Shown piece by piece: positions 55,500 through 64,000 of a stretch of DNA of 64,000 bases; position 1 is the stretch's first letter, and every line of letters starts with the position of its first letter. The notes under the pieces are model-generated. The model searched no databases. It was not told where the DNA came from and was given only the letters and a program-made list of their open reading frames with translations. Source of the stretch: Megaustenia siamemsis (lineage: Eukaryota > Mollusca > Gastropoda > Stylommatophora > Ariophantidae); NCBI GenBank assembly GCA_032433765.1, contig JAVIAB010000102.1, positions 7,689,507-7,753,506 on the forward strand, in the 5' to 3' direction. A program made the position numbers and the translations under genes.

Positions 55500-56240
55500 A
55501 TTTGTTAGTTATCATCATTGCACTCTGAACATGTCCATAGGTGCTCATATCACGTCCTCATCATGTCCCTTAGTGACTGATAACTCCAGCTTTATTTTGT
55601 CCCTTTTATGCTCCCACTAAATCTCTCATTTCTGGCTGTGCCCAACTTAACTCCCATCTCTTTCATCTGATGGAGTGACATGGACTCATGGTTGTCAAAG
55701 TTCTGTCCCCTTCCAACACCTTGGAGGGCATTAATTATGTCTACCTCATCCATTGGTAGACTGTTTTCGATGGCAGCACAGCTAGCCATCCTGTCTGCTC
55801 TTTCATTTGTCCTATCATAATCCTGCTTGTCCAGGGACATAGACAAGGGTGCCTGCATATCACTTTTTTTATTTTTGTTCGTTCCCCAGCTTTTACCCTG
55901 ACGAAGTCCCTAGAGAATAGGAACTGAATTTTGCGTGTTAATCCATTTTTCCCTGGCAGTCATGTGCACAGGGGTCCCTCGCTGCACAGGCAAATAATTC
56001 AGACTTCGGATGTACTTATATTTTTTCCGACAATGAGTAATTGACATTTCAAGCCGGTCTTCGCCGCTGAGACCAGGGGTGGTTGCCGCAGAGAGAAATC
56101 ATAAATAAAAATCCCAACTGGTGTAGCCGGGATTTGAACCCATAACCTCTCTGTCTTGAGGCCGGTATCTTGCCTTGAGGCTATCCAATCCCCCCTGCGT
56201 ATCTTTGACTTCTGCAATGATTCATCCCACTGCCTGCTTA
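55500..56240 (-). mobile_element. RNase H LINE fragment interrupted by SINE2
   Basis: The minus strand reads WDESLQKSKIR (about 56240-56205). Then, after the inserted SINE2, it reads NERADRMASCAAIENSLPMD, VIINALQGVGRGQNFDN-like and MKEMGVKLGTARNERFSGSI, the same order as in the intact domain at 51195-52140. The GNERAD Asp is conserved, but frame breaks are present. Confidence 0.8.
55852..56203 (-). mobile_element. SINE2 with 10-bp TSD, inside RNase H LINE
   Basis: The body is 55862-56193 (minus) between CCTGCATATC (55852-55861) and CCTGCGTATC (56194-56203). The tRNA-like head has GGATTGGATAGCCTCAAGGC AAGATACCGGCCTC and the B-box GGGTTCAAATCCCG. The other copies at 56396 and 61901 share the whole length. 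Confidence 0.92.
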
Positions 56241-56386
56241 AATTTTATTAAGAGAGCTAGGGGTGTTCTTTGATGTGAGCCTTGCTCTTCACAGGCATGT
56301 AGACCTAGGTGGTAGTGAAAACCAGAAGGGGGTGAGGGTCATGGCATCAGCACAAATCAGTGAGCAGCGTCATCTTGTGCTCTTAT

Positions 56387-56731
56387 ACCAGAACTAGGGG
56401 GACTGGTTGGTTTCAAGCCAAGACGCCGGCCTCAAGACAGAGAGGTTGTGGGTTCAAATCCCGACTACACCAGTTGGGATTTTTATTTATGATTTCTCTC
56501 TGCAGCAACTACCTCTGGTCTTAGCACCGGGGCCCGGCTTGAAACGTCAATTACTCATCGGTGGGAAAAATATGAGTACCTCCGAAATTGGAGTTATCTG
56601 CCTGTGTGGCAAGGGACCCCTGTGCACCAGCCTGCCAGGGAAAAATGGATTAACATGCAAAATTCAGCTCCTAGTCTCTAGGGACTTCATCAGGGGTAAA
56701 AGCTGGGGAACGAAGAAAAAAAACCAGAACT
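56387..56731 (+). mobile_element. SINE2 with 9-bp TSD
   Basis: The body is 56396-56722 between ACCAGAACT copies (56387-56395, 56723-56731). The head is GACTGGTTGGTTTCAAGCCA ... GTGGGTTCAAATCCCGAC. The tail is A-rich (GAAGAAAAAAA). It interrupts the RT thumb of the surrounding LINE. Confidence 0.93.
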
Positions 56732-57130
56732 GGTCTTGTCTTTGATTGAGTAAGCACTGGCCATCCAGACTGTCACTAGTATGCACATAGAATGATTGGA
56801 AAAGGTACAAAATGAGGCAGTGCATATCATCCTTGAGTGCACAAAAAATACAGAGTGTAGGACAGTGTGTTACCTCCTTCATTTTGCCATCATGGCAGAC
56901 AGAATAAATCTTTCCCAAGCATGTTCCTACCTTCGAATCAGCGGGGAAGAATGAGTCTGAGTGGTATCAGAGTGTGGTACATCCTTTCTTGTTGCTATTT
57001 CATTAGATAGAGAATGTAGATAATATAACCCATTGGTCGTTGAGGCAGAAGTGCAGCTTTGATTTTCAAAAACTCTTCTGTTTGTGATGCAGTCATACAC
57101 AGATTGGTCTGCTATTGAGAACATGCAGAG

Positions 57131-57484
57131 CTAGTGGACTTTCACTGTTCATGATGGAGGCAGAACTGTCAAAGAAGATAGAGATACTTTCACTGTTCAT
57201 GATGGAGGCAGAACTGTCAAAGATGATAGAGATACTTTCACTGTTCATGATGGAGTCGGAACTGTCAAAGAAGATAGAGATACTTTCACTGTTCATGATG
57301 GAGGCAGAACTGTCAAAGAAGATAGAGATACTTTCACTGTTCATGATGGAGGCAGAACTGTCAAAGAAGATAGAGATACTTTCACTGTTCATGATGGAGG
57401 CAGAACTGTCAAAGAAGATAGAGATACTTTCACTGTTCATAATGGAGGCAGAACTGTCAAAGATGATAGAGATACTTTCACTTT
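57131..57484. repeat. 48-bp in-frame repeat inside an RNase H domain
   Basis: About 7.4 copies of CACTGTTCATGATGGAGGCA + GAACTGTCAAAGAAGATAGA + GATACTTT. In the RNase H frame each unit is FTVHDGGRTVKEDRDT. The unexpanded relative at 51195-52140 has one equivalent segment (FTARSADRIVYEDSGV). 48 = 16 codons, and no stop was created. Confidence 0.95.
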
Positions 57485-58052
57485 GACTACACATAGTTTG
57501 ACCATGAAAATGATGGCTGTTACTAAAGCATTAACACAGCTAGAGACACAGCCTTATACACATGTGTGTTTCCTCAGTGACTCAATGAGTGTGCTCAGAA
57601 AGATCAGAGCTGGCTTTGCTTGATGTCATTGATTAAAGTCTGCAAATGTCTGCTCTAACAAGTGTCTGCTTCATTTTCGTGCCAGGACACACGGATGTAA
57701 GAGGTAATGAACGAGCTCACAGACTTGCTAGTTTAGCTGATGAGTGCTGAAGGGCAATGGACCACAATGACATTCTGAATCCCACGGACCCTGGATGCAA
57801 AACAGACTAAAAAATTACCTGAATCCATAGCCATGACCAAATATCATGTCAAGGTGGGGGATGCCAGATGAGATTGATACACAGGGATCCAAAGAAGACT
57901 TATCAACCAACTCAAAACCGGTGTTGTTAGTCACTACATGTTGAGGGATATACTTTGTAGGAGATCTAAGCACTTATTGGCCTGTCTGATGTGCAGTGAG
58001 GATGACCTGTCGACTAAACTAATGAAAGACCATTTTAACATTTTTAGTTGGC

Positions 58053-58488
58053 ATTGTAGTTTTATTGTAGTGCCAGAATTGGACGCTGGACTCTAGAACA
58101 ATAAGAAAGATAACGACCACCGAAATGAAATGTGTCAGAAGAATGACAGGAAACAGCTTAAGGGACAGAGTAAGAAACACCGACCTGAGAAAGAAACTCG
58201 AAATTGAACCAGCCATCAAATACATAAAGAAACAACAGATAAATTTGTTCGGCCACATAACAAGACAAAAAGAACTAACAATGACTCAAAGACCCTTAAA
58301 CAAACGCTACGCAAACACCAGATTAAGAGGAAGACCGAGAAAGAGATGGATAAAGGGAATACTAGAGTCACTAGGAGGGATAACACCAGAAGAGGCAAAC
58401 AGAAGAGCAAAGAATCACAGATTGTATCTCTCCTCGACGCCAACGGCAATGGAGGAAGGATAGAAGAAGAAAAGAAGATTGTAGTTTT
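58053..58488 (+). mobile_element. LINE family F with 11-bp TSD
   Basis: The body is 58064-58477 between ATTGTAGTTTT copies (58053-58063, 58478-58488). An intact 3' frame 58125-58463 reads MKCVRRMTGNSLRDRVRNTD, KYIKKQQINLFGHITRQKEL, RLRGRPRKRWIKGILESLGG and NRRAKNHRLYLSSTPTAMEE, with a (GAA)n-type tail. Confidence 0.93.
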
Positions 58489-58499
58489 TAAAAATAATT

Positions 58500-58830
58500 T
58501 GAATTGCCAAAGATGTTGTTGATATCATCTTTGAGTGCCGTCTCCGCATCGAAGCTTGGCTTAAATGGAGCGCAATTCCACACTGTCTCTCGCTTTGATA
58601 GTGCAGATTGTCATAGGCTGACTTGTCCATCTGTTGATATTAGTTTTAGTCTACCTCTTTTACCTTGTATTTTCCCTTCCAAGATTACTTTTAGTAGGCT
58701 TCTCTGTCTTTTGACATGCCCCAAAAATCTCATTTGTCTTGTTTGAATTGTGTTTAGTAGTTCCTCTTCATTTTTAAAGTTGTTTTAAGATTTAATTGCT
58801 TGTTTTCTTTTCTTTTCATGCAATTGTTGA
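58500..58830 (-). mobile_element. LINE family E 3' end
   Basis: Reverse complement of the E end: near 58560 it corresponds to the WRSMVANLRCGDGT region (GAGTGCCGTCTCCGCATCGA). CATGCCCCAAAAATCTCATT (58716) corresponds to MRFLGHVK. Several frameshifts. It lies tail-to-tail with the family F copy. Confidence 0.75.
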
Positions 58831-58869
58831 TATATTTCTACTAATTAATCTAGTAACGGAAAGAGCATT

Positions 58870-58937
58870 CTGTCATTTCATTAAGTGTATTATGTCACAT
58901 TTCATTAAGTGTATTATGTCACATTTCATTAAGTGTA
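58870..58937. repeat. 24-bp repeat
   Basis: About 2.7 copies of CATTTCATTAAGTGTATTAT + GTCA. Confidence 0.85.
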
Positions 58938-59027
58938 TTGTGTAGCATATTGTTCATTAATTAAGCAAGTGCTGATAGAACATTCTAGTTAATCAAGTGA
59001 TTAATTATTCCATTAATAGGGTGGATA

Positions 59028-59218
59028 TCATCATCAAGTACCAAGCCTGCTGGCGTATGTGATCATGTCTCTCCACAGCTTTTGATCACGATAGTTATTT
59101 ACCATTTCTGTTGTTGACCTTCTGCCAAGCCATTCTCTGAAGCTGTCTGGTATCTTCTCTTCATTTTCCCCAGTTATTACAATATATTCCAGCTGTTCTC
59201 TTCTCATTATGTGGATGT
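59028..59218 (-). mobile_element. LINE family A 3' end
   Basis: The minus strand reads MRREQLEYIVITGENEEKIP, REWLGRRSTTEMVNNY, WRDMITYASRLGT, then a short (GAT)n tail (ATCATCATC at 59029). 59219-59455 to its right is AT-rich, unassigned. Confidence 0.83.
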
Positions 59219-59455
59219 TATAGAAAATTATAATGTTCATTTAGATTTGATACTATGTCACCATTTATTCTTGTCACTAGTAAAACATTCATTTCCAAAA
59301 TATTGGTAGAATAGAAATTAACATTTAAGCTGCAACAATTTCATTGTGTATGTGATACATCATTCCTTTAATTAATTTAATGAATGTTATATAATTGTTA
59401 TCAACCTAGTAGGCAGCCTAGATTATTTAATTAAATAAATGAAGTTAATGTGATG

Positions 59456-59647
59456 GAACATTACTCCAACAGTTGAAGAGTTCTACTGGTTTAAAGGAAC
59501 ATTACTCCAGCAATTGAAGAATTCTACTGGTTTAAAGAAACATTACTCCAGCAGTTGAAGAGTTCTACTGGTTTAAAGGAACATTACTCCAGCAATTGAA
59601 GAGTTCTACTGCTTTAAAGAAACGTTCCTCCAGCAATTGAAGAGTTA
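59456..59647. repeat. 41-bp minisatellite just upstream of the SLC7 exon
   Basis: About 4.6 copies of AACATTACTCCAGCAATTGA + AGAGTTCTACTGGTTTAAAGG. It ends about 115 bp before the ATG, so it may lie in the promoter or 5' UTR. Confidence 0.92.
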
Positions 59648-59761
59648 CTGCTTGTATTTGCTATTGGACATTTGATTAATTCACTAGTTTGATCAGACTC
59701 TCGTGTTCAAGACTTTCGATTAATTCATTCCACTCGTGAAGAAACTGCAACCGCTTTCATC

Positions 59762-60182
59762 ATGTCTGAAAAAATTGCGCTGCAGAAGCATGTCACACTG
59801 TTTCAGGGGGTAGCCATCATCGTTGGCATCATCATCGGCTCGGGGATCTTTGTGTCCCCGGTGGGTATTCTAATGCATACAAAGTCAGTAGGCCTGGCCA
59901 TGATTATGTGGGCAGTATGTGGCCTGTACAACACGCTCTGTGCCATATGTTATGCAGAACTTGGAGCATCCATGCCCCAGTCGGGTGGAGAATATATTTA
60001 TATCCAGCGAGCTTTCGGAGATTATCCAGCGTTTGTTTGTTTATGGATAAACTTTGTGCTTATCTGTCCGGTTGGGATTGCTGCTCTTAGTCTCATCGCC
60101 TCGTTGTACATCCTGCAGCCGATATTTCCTGATTGTGATGTCCCTTCCCTGGCACAGCGTTTCATCGCCATCTGTATTTTCT
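59762..60182 (+). CDS. SLC7-family amino-acid transporter, first coding exon
   Basis: Light subunit of a heteromeric amino-acid exchanger (LAT/y+LAT/b0,+ group), a plasma-membrane protein. The exon encodes 140 residues plus one base, then the donor TCT|GTGAGT. Residues 12-34 form TM1 with IIIGSGIFVSP (26-30 GSGIF, the unwound substrate-binding segment). 43-65 is TM2 with CYAELGASMP, then QSGGEYIY (73-80) and a re-entrant/TM3 stretch 86-118. FPDC places Cys125 in the extracellular loop, where this family forms the disulfide to its SLC3 heavy chain. Start choice: an in-frame TGA lies about 70 nt upstream, and the ATG sits right before a typical short cytoplasmic N terminus. The intron then contains LINE E. 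Remaining exons (TM4-12) are not in the window. Exact subtype cannot be settled from one exon. Confidence 0.93.
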
Positions 60183-60578
60183 GTGAGTATTAACATACAA
60201 CTTGTGTTGTCTAATGTGTGTGAAACATGGATCATTCTGTCAAATGAAATGAAAGTGAAGGTGGTCAGCAAATCATAGCTAAATACTCATTTCAGAATAA
60301 GCAAACCAAAACTGATCAAAATCCTACTCCACATCTCCGCTGTAGCACTGTCAACACACCCTTCTGGTTAAACAGGTAAAGTCCACTGTCAACACACTCT
60401 TCTCACATCTCCACTGTAGCACTGTCAACACAATGTATCTGCCAATTCCGTTGGCAAGGCCTCTCCATACACACCATACTCGACTGCACAGGCGATGATC
60501 CAAAACCTTGTTTTTAATATTAACCATATTTTTTAGCCTACATATTTTTAAATATATATATTCTGTTTTTATTCTCTT
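60183..60578 (+). other. SLC7 intron, 5' part
   Basis: Starts with the consensus donor. An imperfect duplication (CACATCTCCGCTGTAGCACT GTCAACACA, near 60330 and 60400) is the only structure seen. Confidence 0.5.
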
Positions 60579-61318
60579 AATATGTAGTGTCATATAGACA
60601 TAAGAAGCAAAAAATAAGGACTAGACATGAATGTCAAAAAGACTAAAACTATGATCATAAACAAAGAAAATTCTCAAAACCCACAAGATTGAAGGAATAG
60701 ACCTGGGGACAGTTCAAAGCTACAGCTGCCTGGGACATACTATAACCGGTGATGGAAAATGTACAACTGAGATAAACAAAAGAATAGAAGTGGCAAAAAG
60801 TAATTTTAATGTCATGAAGAACATACTAACATCAAAACAAAAAACACCAGGGCTAAAACTAAGAATATATCAAATGTTATGTCTTCTCAACATTCCTATA
60901 TGGTGCAGAAACATGGACATTAGACAAGAAAACAGAACAGAGAATTGAAGCCTTTGAAATGTAGATTTATAGAAGAATAGGTAGAATTGGATGGAAAGAA
61001 AAGAAAACAAATGATGAAATCTTAAAAAACTAAAAATGAAAGAAAACTACTATAAAAACACAATTCAAACAAGACAAATGCGATTTTTGGGCCATGTTAA
61101 AAGACACAACAGCCTACTAAAAGTAATCCTGGAGGGGAAAATACAAGGTAAAAGAGGCAGAGGCAGACCAAGACTAACATGGACGAGTAACATCAAAAGA
61201 TGGATAAATCAGCCTATGATAACCTGCACCATCAAAGTAAGAGATAGAGCAGAATGGCGCTCCATGGTAGCCAGCCTTCATTGCGGAGATGGCACTCGAT
61301 GATGATGAATATGTAGTG
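60579..61318 (+). mobile_element. LINE family E with 11-bp TSD, in SLC7 intron
   Basis: The body is 60590-61307 between AATATGTAGTG copies (60579-60589, 61308-61318). It is the longest E copy here. It contains KKTKTMIINKENSQNPQD near the start. The intact 3' frame includes TRQMRFLGHVKRHNSLLKVI, LEGKIQGKRGRGRPRLTWTS and DRAEWRSMVASLHCGDGTR, then (GAT)n. Sense orientation relative to the transporter gene. Confidence 0.93.
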
Positions 61319-61488
61319 CATCTCCCTTTTATCCTATCATCCTATTTCTTATCCGTCTTGTCATCTTATTTCTTATCATCTTATTAATTATCCTTCTTCT
61401 CATCTCTCTTTGACTAACATGTCCCGCTCATTCTGGATGTAACAGAGTTTATAATTACTCTGTTGTCTGCGTGTGTTTGTCTTGTTTT

Positions 61489-61516
61489 CTGAAGAAGGCC
61501 TCATATAGGCCGAAAC
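61489..61516 (+). ncRNA. Hammerhead-core-like motif (Penelope-type repeat?)
   Basis: CTGAAGA, then a GGCC/GGCC stem closed by TCATATA, then GAAAC: the order of conserved hammerhead core boxes (CUGANGA, stem II, GAAA). One extra A separates the first box from the stem. Stems I and III are not evident. Similar stem motifs are common in Penelope-like and other repeats. Confidence 0.3.
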
Positions 61517-61689
61517 GTCAGTATTTTGTTGTGTTTCTTCATTGTACACTTGTACAGCTGTCACCATACCTTGTATGGGGTATATTATTTGCCTGTTACC
61601 TTCTAAAAACAGATTATGTCCACTCGATTTTTCTGATCGCATCTACTGTCTGTGCGTTGCCACTTTTATTAAAAGTCAAAGGCGTGACA

Positions 61690-61775
61690 GGATTCCCCCC
61701 CCCCCCCCCCCAAGCTTGTAACGTCATAAGCTATGTTAACTATAGACTGCTGACGTCTTCCCCCCCCCCCCCAAA
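61690..61775. repeat. Two poly-C runs
   Basis: C17 at about 61695-61712 and C13 at about 61760-61773. They are unusually long and may be imprecise in the assembly. Confidence 0.9.
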
Positions 61776-61890
61776 CCGCACCTACTCTCCGTGCTGAAAA
61801 CGTCTCAACCTCGGTATCCCTCTCTCTCTCAGCGGGCATTCAGTATAGGTGGCATTGGTCTGTCCTAACCCAATCGCAAATTCAGTCTTA

Positions 61891-62237
61891 AATGGCTTTT
61901 GGGGGACTGGTTGGTCTCGAGGCAAGACGCCGGCCTCAAGACAGAGAGGTTGTGGGCTCAAATCTCGACTGCACCGGTTAGGATTTTTATTTATAATTTC
62001 TCTCGGCGGCAACCACCCCTGATCTCAGCAGCAGCGAGGCCTGGCTTGAAACGTCAATTACTCATCGACAGAAGGAAATATGAGTACCTCCGAAGACGGT
62101 GGTATCTGCCTGTGCGGCGAGGGACCCATGTGCACACGACTGCCAGGGAAAAATGGATTAACACGAACAAATTCCTTTCCTAGTCTCAATGGTCTTCATC
62201 AGAGGTAAAATCTGGCGAACGGAAAAAAATGGCTTTT
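61891..62237 (+). mobile_element. SINE2 with perfect 10-bp TSD
   Basis: The body is 61901-62227 between AATGGCTTTT copies (61891-61900, 62228-62237). The head is GACTGGTTGGTCTCGAGGCA ... TGGGCTCAAATCTCGACTGC (B-box slightly altered). The tail is GGCGAACGGAAAAAAA. Confidence 0.93.
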
Positions 62238-62404
62238 TTTTCTGCGTGACTGCTCTTAAACCAGCATACTGATGCATCACGTCTCCATCCATGAAAGCTT
62301 TTGAAGATAATCGTCACTTTGAGTATCATTGTTTTCTTTAGTATCGTCGGTTGGGTTAGTTTCATCACCTGCAAACTGATCCGTACAGATAGCCACCATA
62401 AAGG

Positions 62405-63105
62405 ATCATCATCAAGTACCATGCCTGCTGGCGTAGGTGATCATGTCTCTTCACAACTTTCGATCTCGACTGTTATTTATCATTTCTGCTGTTGACCTTC
62501 TGTCAAGCCATTCTCTTAAGCTATCTGGTATCTTTTCTATTTGTTTCCCATCTATCTCTTCGTCCCTCAATTTTCCCAGTTGTTACAAAATATTCCAGCT
62601 GTTCCCTTCTCATTACAAGACCAAAAAATTATGATTGTCTTCCTCAACTCTTTTCCTTTCCTACTTTTGCGTTAAGATCCCCTAGGACTATGGTGTTTTC
62701 ATGTGGTTTGCATTCACGAAGTGCCTTATTTAACTCGTTGTAAAATTTAGCAATTGTTTCCTCCAGACTGTCTGCTGTTGGTGCATAAACTTGAATACGA
62801 TTTATGTCTATTGGCTTTCCCTTCAATTTGACTAAAAGGACTCTGTCAGATATTGGCTAAAAGCCTTTCACTGCTATTGCTCTTTCTGCATCCAAGATGA
62901 TACCTACTCCTGTTTGGTGTTCAGTACCCCCAGAATAGATTATTTTATGTTTATCAGAATGCATCTCTCCTGAACCAGTGTATCTCATTTCGCAAAGTCC
63001 CAGTAAATGTAAACCCATTCTTTTCATTTCCTGTTTGATGTTTTCCAGTTTACCCTTCTGCATGAGTGTTCTCACATTCCAAGTACCTATCTTTAGAGTC
63101 TGTTT
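62405..63105 (-). mobile_element. Internally deleted LINE: endonuclease joined to family A 3' end
   Basis: The minus strand from 63075 reads MRTLMQKGKLENIKQEMKRM, LLGLCEMRYTGSGEMHSDKH, GGTEHQTGVGIILDAERAIA. After a break, 62826-62644 reads INRIQVYAPTADSLEETIAK and ENTIVLGDLNAKVGKE. These are the catalytic motifs of an APE-type endonuclease (exonuclease-endonuclease-phosphatase fold): Glu in CEMR and GDLNAKVG. At about 62640 the sequence jumps to the family A 3' end (CTTCTCATTACAAGACC ... CATGCCTGCTGGCGTAGGTG) with a GATGAT-type tail at 62405. The whole reverse-transcriptase core is missing. Confidence 0.85.
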
Positions 63106-63229
63106 TATCTTTATTTTACATACAGTAGATGATGATGATCGGGTATCACCTGCAGCACATGATGTCCCCTACCGAACAAGGGTTGTCCATTGGAATCCCC
63201 CTAATCTGATTATATTACCCTCACTGTAA

Positions 63230-64000
63230 CAAGCCGCTGGTCTCTAGACAGCATGTTCTGGGATGGAACCTCGCCATAGCCGCTGGTCTCTAGACAGCAT
63301 GTTCTGTGGATGGAACCTCGCCATAGCCGCTGGTCTCTAGACAGCATGTTCTGTGGATGGAACCTCGCCATAGCCGCTGGTCTCTAGACAGCATGTTCTG
63401 TGGATGGAACCTCGCCATAGCCGCTGGTCTCTAGACAGCATGTTCTGTGGATGGAACCTCGCCATAGCCGCTGGTCTCTAGACAGCATGTTCTGGGGATG
63501 GAACCTCGCCATAGCCGCTGGTCTCTAGACAGCATGTTCTGTGGATGGAACCTCGCCATAGCCGCTGGTCTCTAGACAGCATGTTCTGGGGATGGAACCC
63601 CGCCATAGCCGCTGGTCTCTAGACAGCATGTTCTGTGGATGGAACTCCGCCATAGCCGCTGGTCTCTAGACAGCATGTTCTGTGGATGGAACCTCGCCAT
63701 AGCCGCTGGTCTCTAGACAGCATGTTCTGTGGATGGAACCTCGCCATAGCCGCTGGTCTCTAGACAGCATGTTCTGTGGATGGAACCTCGCCATAGCCGC
63801 TGGTCTCTAGACAGCATGTTCTGTGGATGGAACCTCGCCATAGTCGCTGGTCTCTAGACAGCATGTTCTGTGGATGGAACCTCGCCATAGCCGCTGGTCT
63901 CTAGACAGCATGTTCTGTGGATGGAACCTCGCCATAGCCGCTGGTCTCTAGACAGCATGTTCTGTGGATGGAACCTCGCCATAGCCGCTGGTCTCTAGAC
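63230..64000. repeat. 47-bp satellite, continuing past the window
   Basis: More than 16 copies of CGCTGGTCTCTAGACAGCAT + GTTCTGTGGATGGAACCTCG + CCATAGC, over 95 % alike by eye. Few variants (GGGGATGG, AACCCCG, ATAGTCG). It is the most homogeneous and GC-richest array here and is open-ended at 64000. Confidence 0.96.

Larger units (their letters stand above)
56252..58015 (+). mobile_element. RT/RNase H LINE pseudo-copy with SINE2 and an in-gene 48-bp array
   Basis: The plus strand, with breaks, reads ELGVFFDVSLALHRHVDL, VRVMASAQISEQRHLVLLYQ (RT thumb). SINE2 follows, then VQNEAVHIILECTKNTECRT, MADRINLSQACSYLRISGE. RNase H follows: YTDWSAIENMQ (first Asp), WTFTVHDGGRTVKEDRDT (amplified), THSLTMKMMAVTKAL (the catalytic Glu is Lys here), FLSDSMSVLRKI, FVPGHTDVRGNERAHRLAS (His for Asp) and RRLINQLKTGVVSHYMLRDI. 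Stops, frameshifts and two lost catalytic residues show it is dead. Confidence 0.8.

Noticed and set aside
59908..60278. Alternative plus and minus frames within the SLC7 exon
   Set aside because: Shadows of the transporter frame, which has clear family motifs and a matching donor site.
61400..61797. Small frames around the hammerhead-like motif
   Set aside because: No domain. They cross poly-C runs and repeat sequence.
61782..62183. Frames with RQDAGLKTERLWVQIPTTPVG-like peptides
   Set aside because: They are translations of SINE2. The same peptide recurs in each copy, and the sequence has tRNA-type promoter boxes instead of a gene structure.
1..64000. CRISPR arrays
   Set aside because: The direct repeats are contiguous tandem units without unique spacers, no cas-like gene is present, and the genome is eukaryotic.
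1..64000. Unit lengths divisible by 3 as a sign of coding satellites
   Set aside because: 18, 27, 42, 45, 48, 54 and 57 bp units are balanced by 23, 31, 32, 34, 37, 40, 41, 47, 52 and 56 bp units, so there is no clear excess.

Overview
The window looks like gene-poor, repeat-saturated DNA from an animal nuclear genome. The evidence is spliced exons with GT/AG borders, a eukaryotic-type tRNA, non-LTR retrotransposon 3' ends with target-site duplications (TSDs), tRNA-derived SINEs, and relics of piggyBac and hAT DNA transposons. The style of the LINE fragments recalls mollusc genomes, especially heterobranch sea slugs. That placement is inference from memory of such proteins, not something I could search.

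Genes. At least two protein genes seem to touch the window, both on the + strand. The first contributes small exons in introns packed with satellites. Two (6515-6556 and 7560-7638) splice in phase into about 40 residues resembling the C-terminal part of a PH-like domain. There are weaker candidates at 11540 and 34791, and a last exon at 42757-42816 with a stop codon and an AATAAA at 43026. The second is an SLC7 (LAT-type) amino-acid transporter: its first coding exon is 59762-60182, with the rest beyond the window or beyond a LINE in its intron. A tRNA-Val(AAC) lies at 11905-11976 (-). A possible minus-strand terminal exon at 17916-18020 is tentative.

Tandem arrays. More than 20 minisatellite/satellite arrays (units 18-57 bp, one of about 119 bp) cover over a third of the window. 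The largest are an 18-bp array (45.8-50.65 kb, with a higher-order period near 1434 bp), a 45-bp array (2.2-5.5 kb), a 45/40-bp array (7.9-10.2 kb), a 57-bp array (34.95-36.45 kb), and a 47-bp array that runs off the right edge. Many are open in frames on both strands only because the unit is a multiple of 3 without stops. I do not call them genes.

Mobile elements. At least eight LINE 3'-end families (called A-H here) plus an RNase H-bearing LINE are present, mostly as 5'-truncated copies. Many have clean 10-16 bp TSDs and simple tails such as (GAT)n, (GAA)n or (GATA)n. Three tRNA-derived SINE families have copies with TSDs. A TTAA-flanked MITE occurs twice, once with a SINE inside it.

The most unusual theme is tandem amplification that started inside transposon coding sequence: a piggyBac catalytic-aspartate segment (5 x 57 bp, in frame), the piggyBac C terminus (37 bp), an RNase H domain (48 bp, in frame), and a LINE C terminus (34 bp). 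The 18-bp giant array likewise appears to have grown from one segment of a dispersed repeat whose unexpanded copy is still visible at 55.1 kb.
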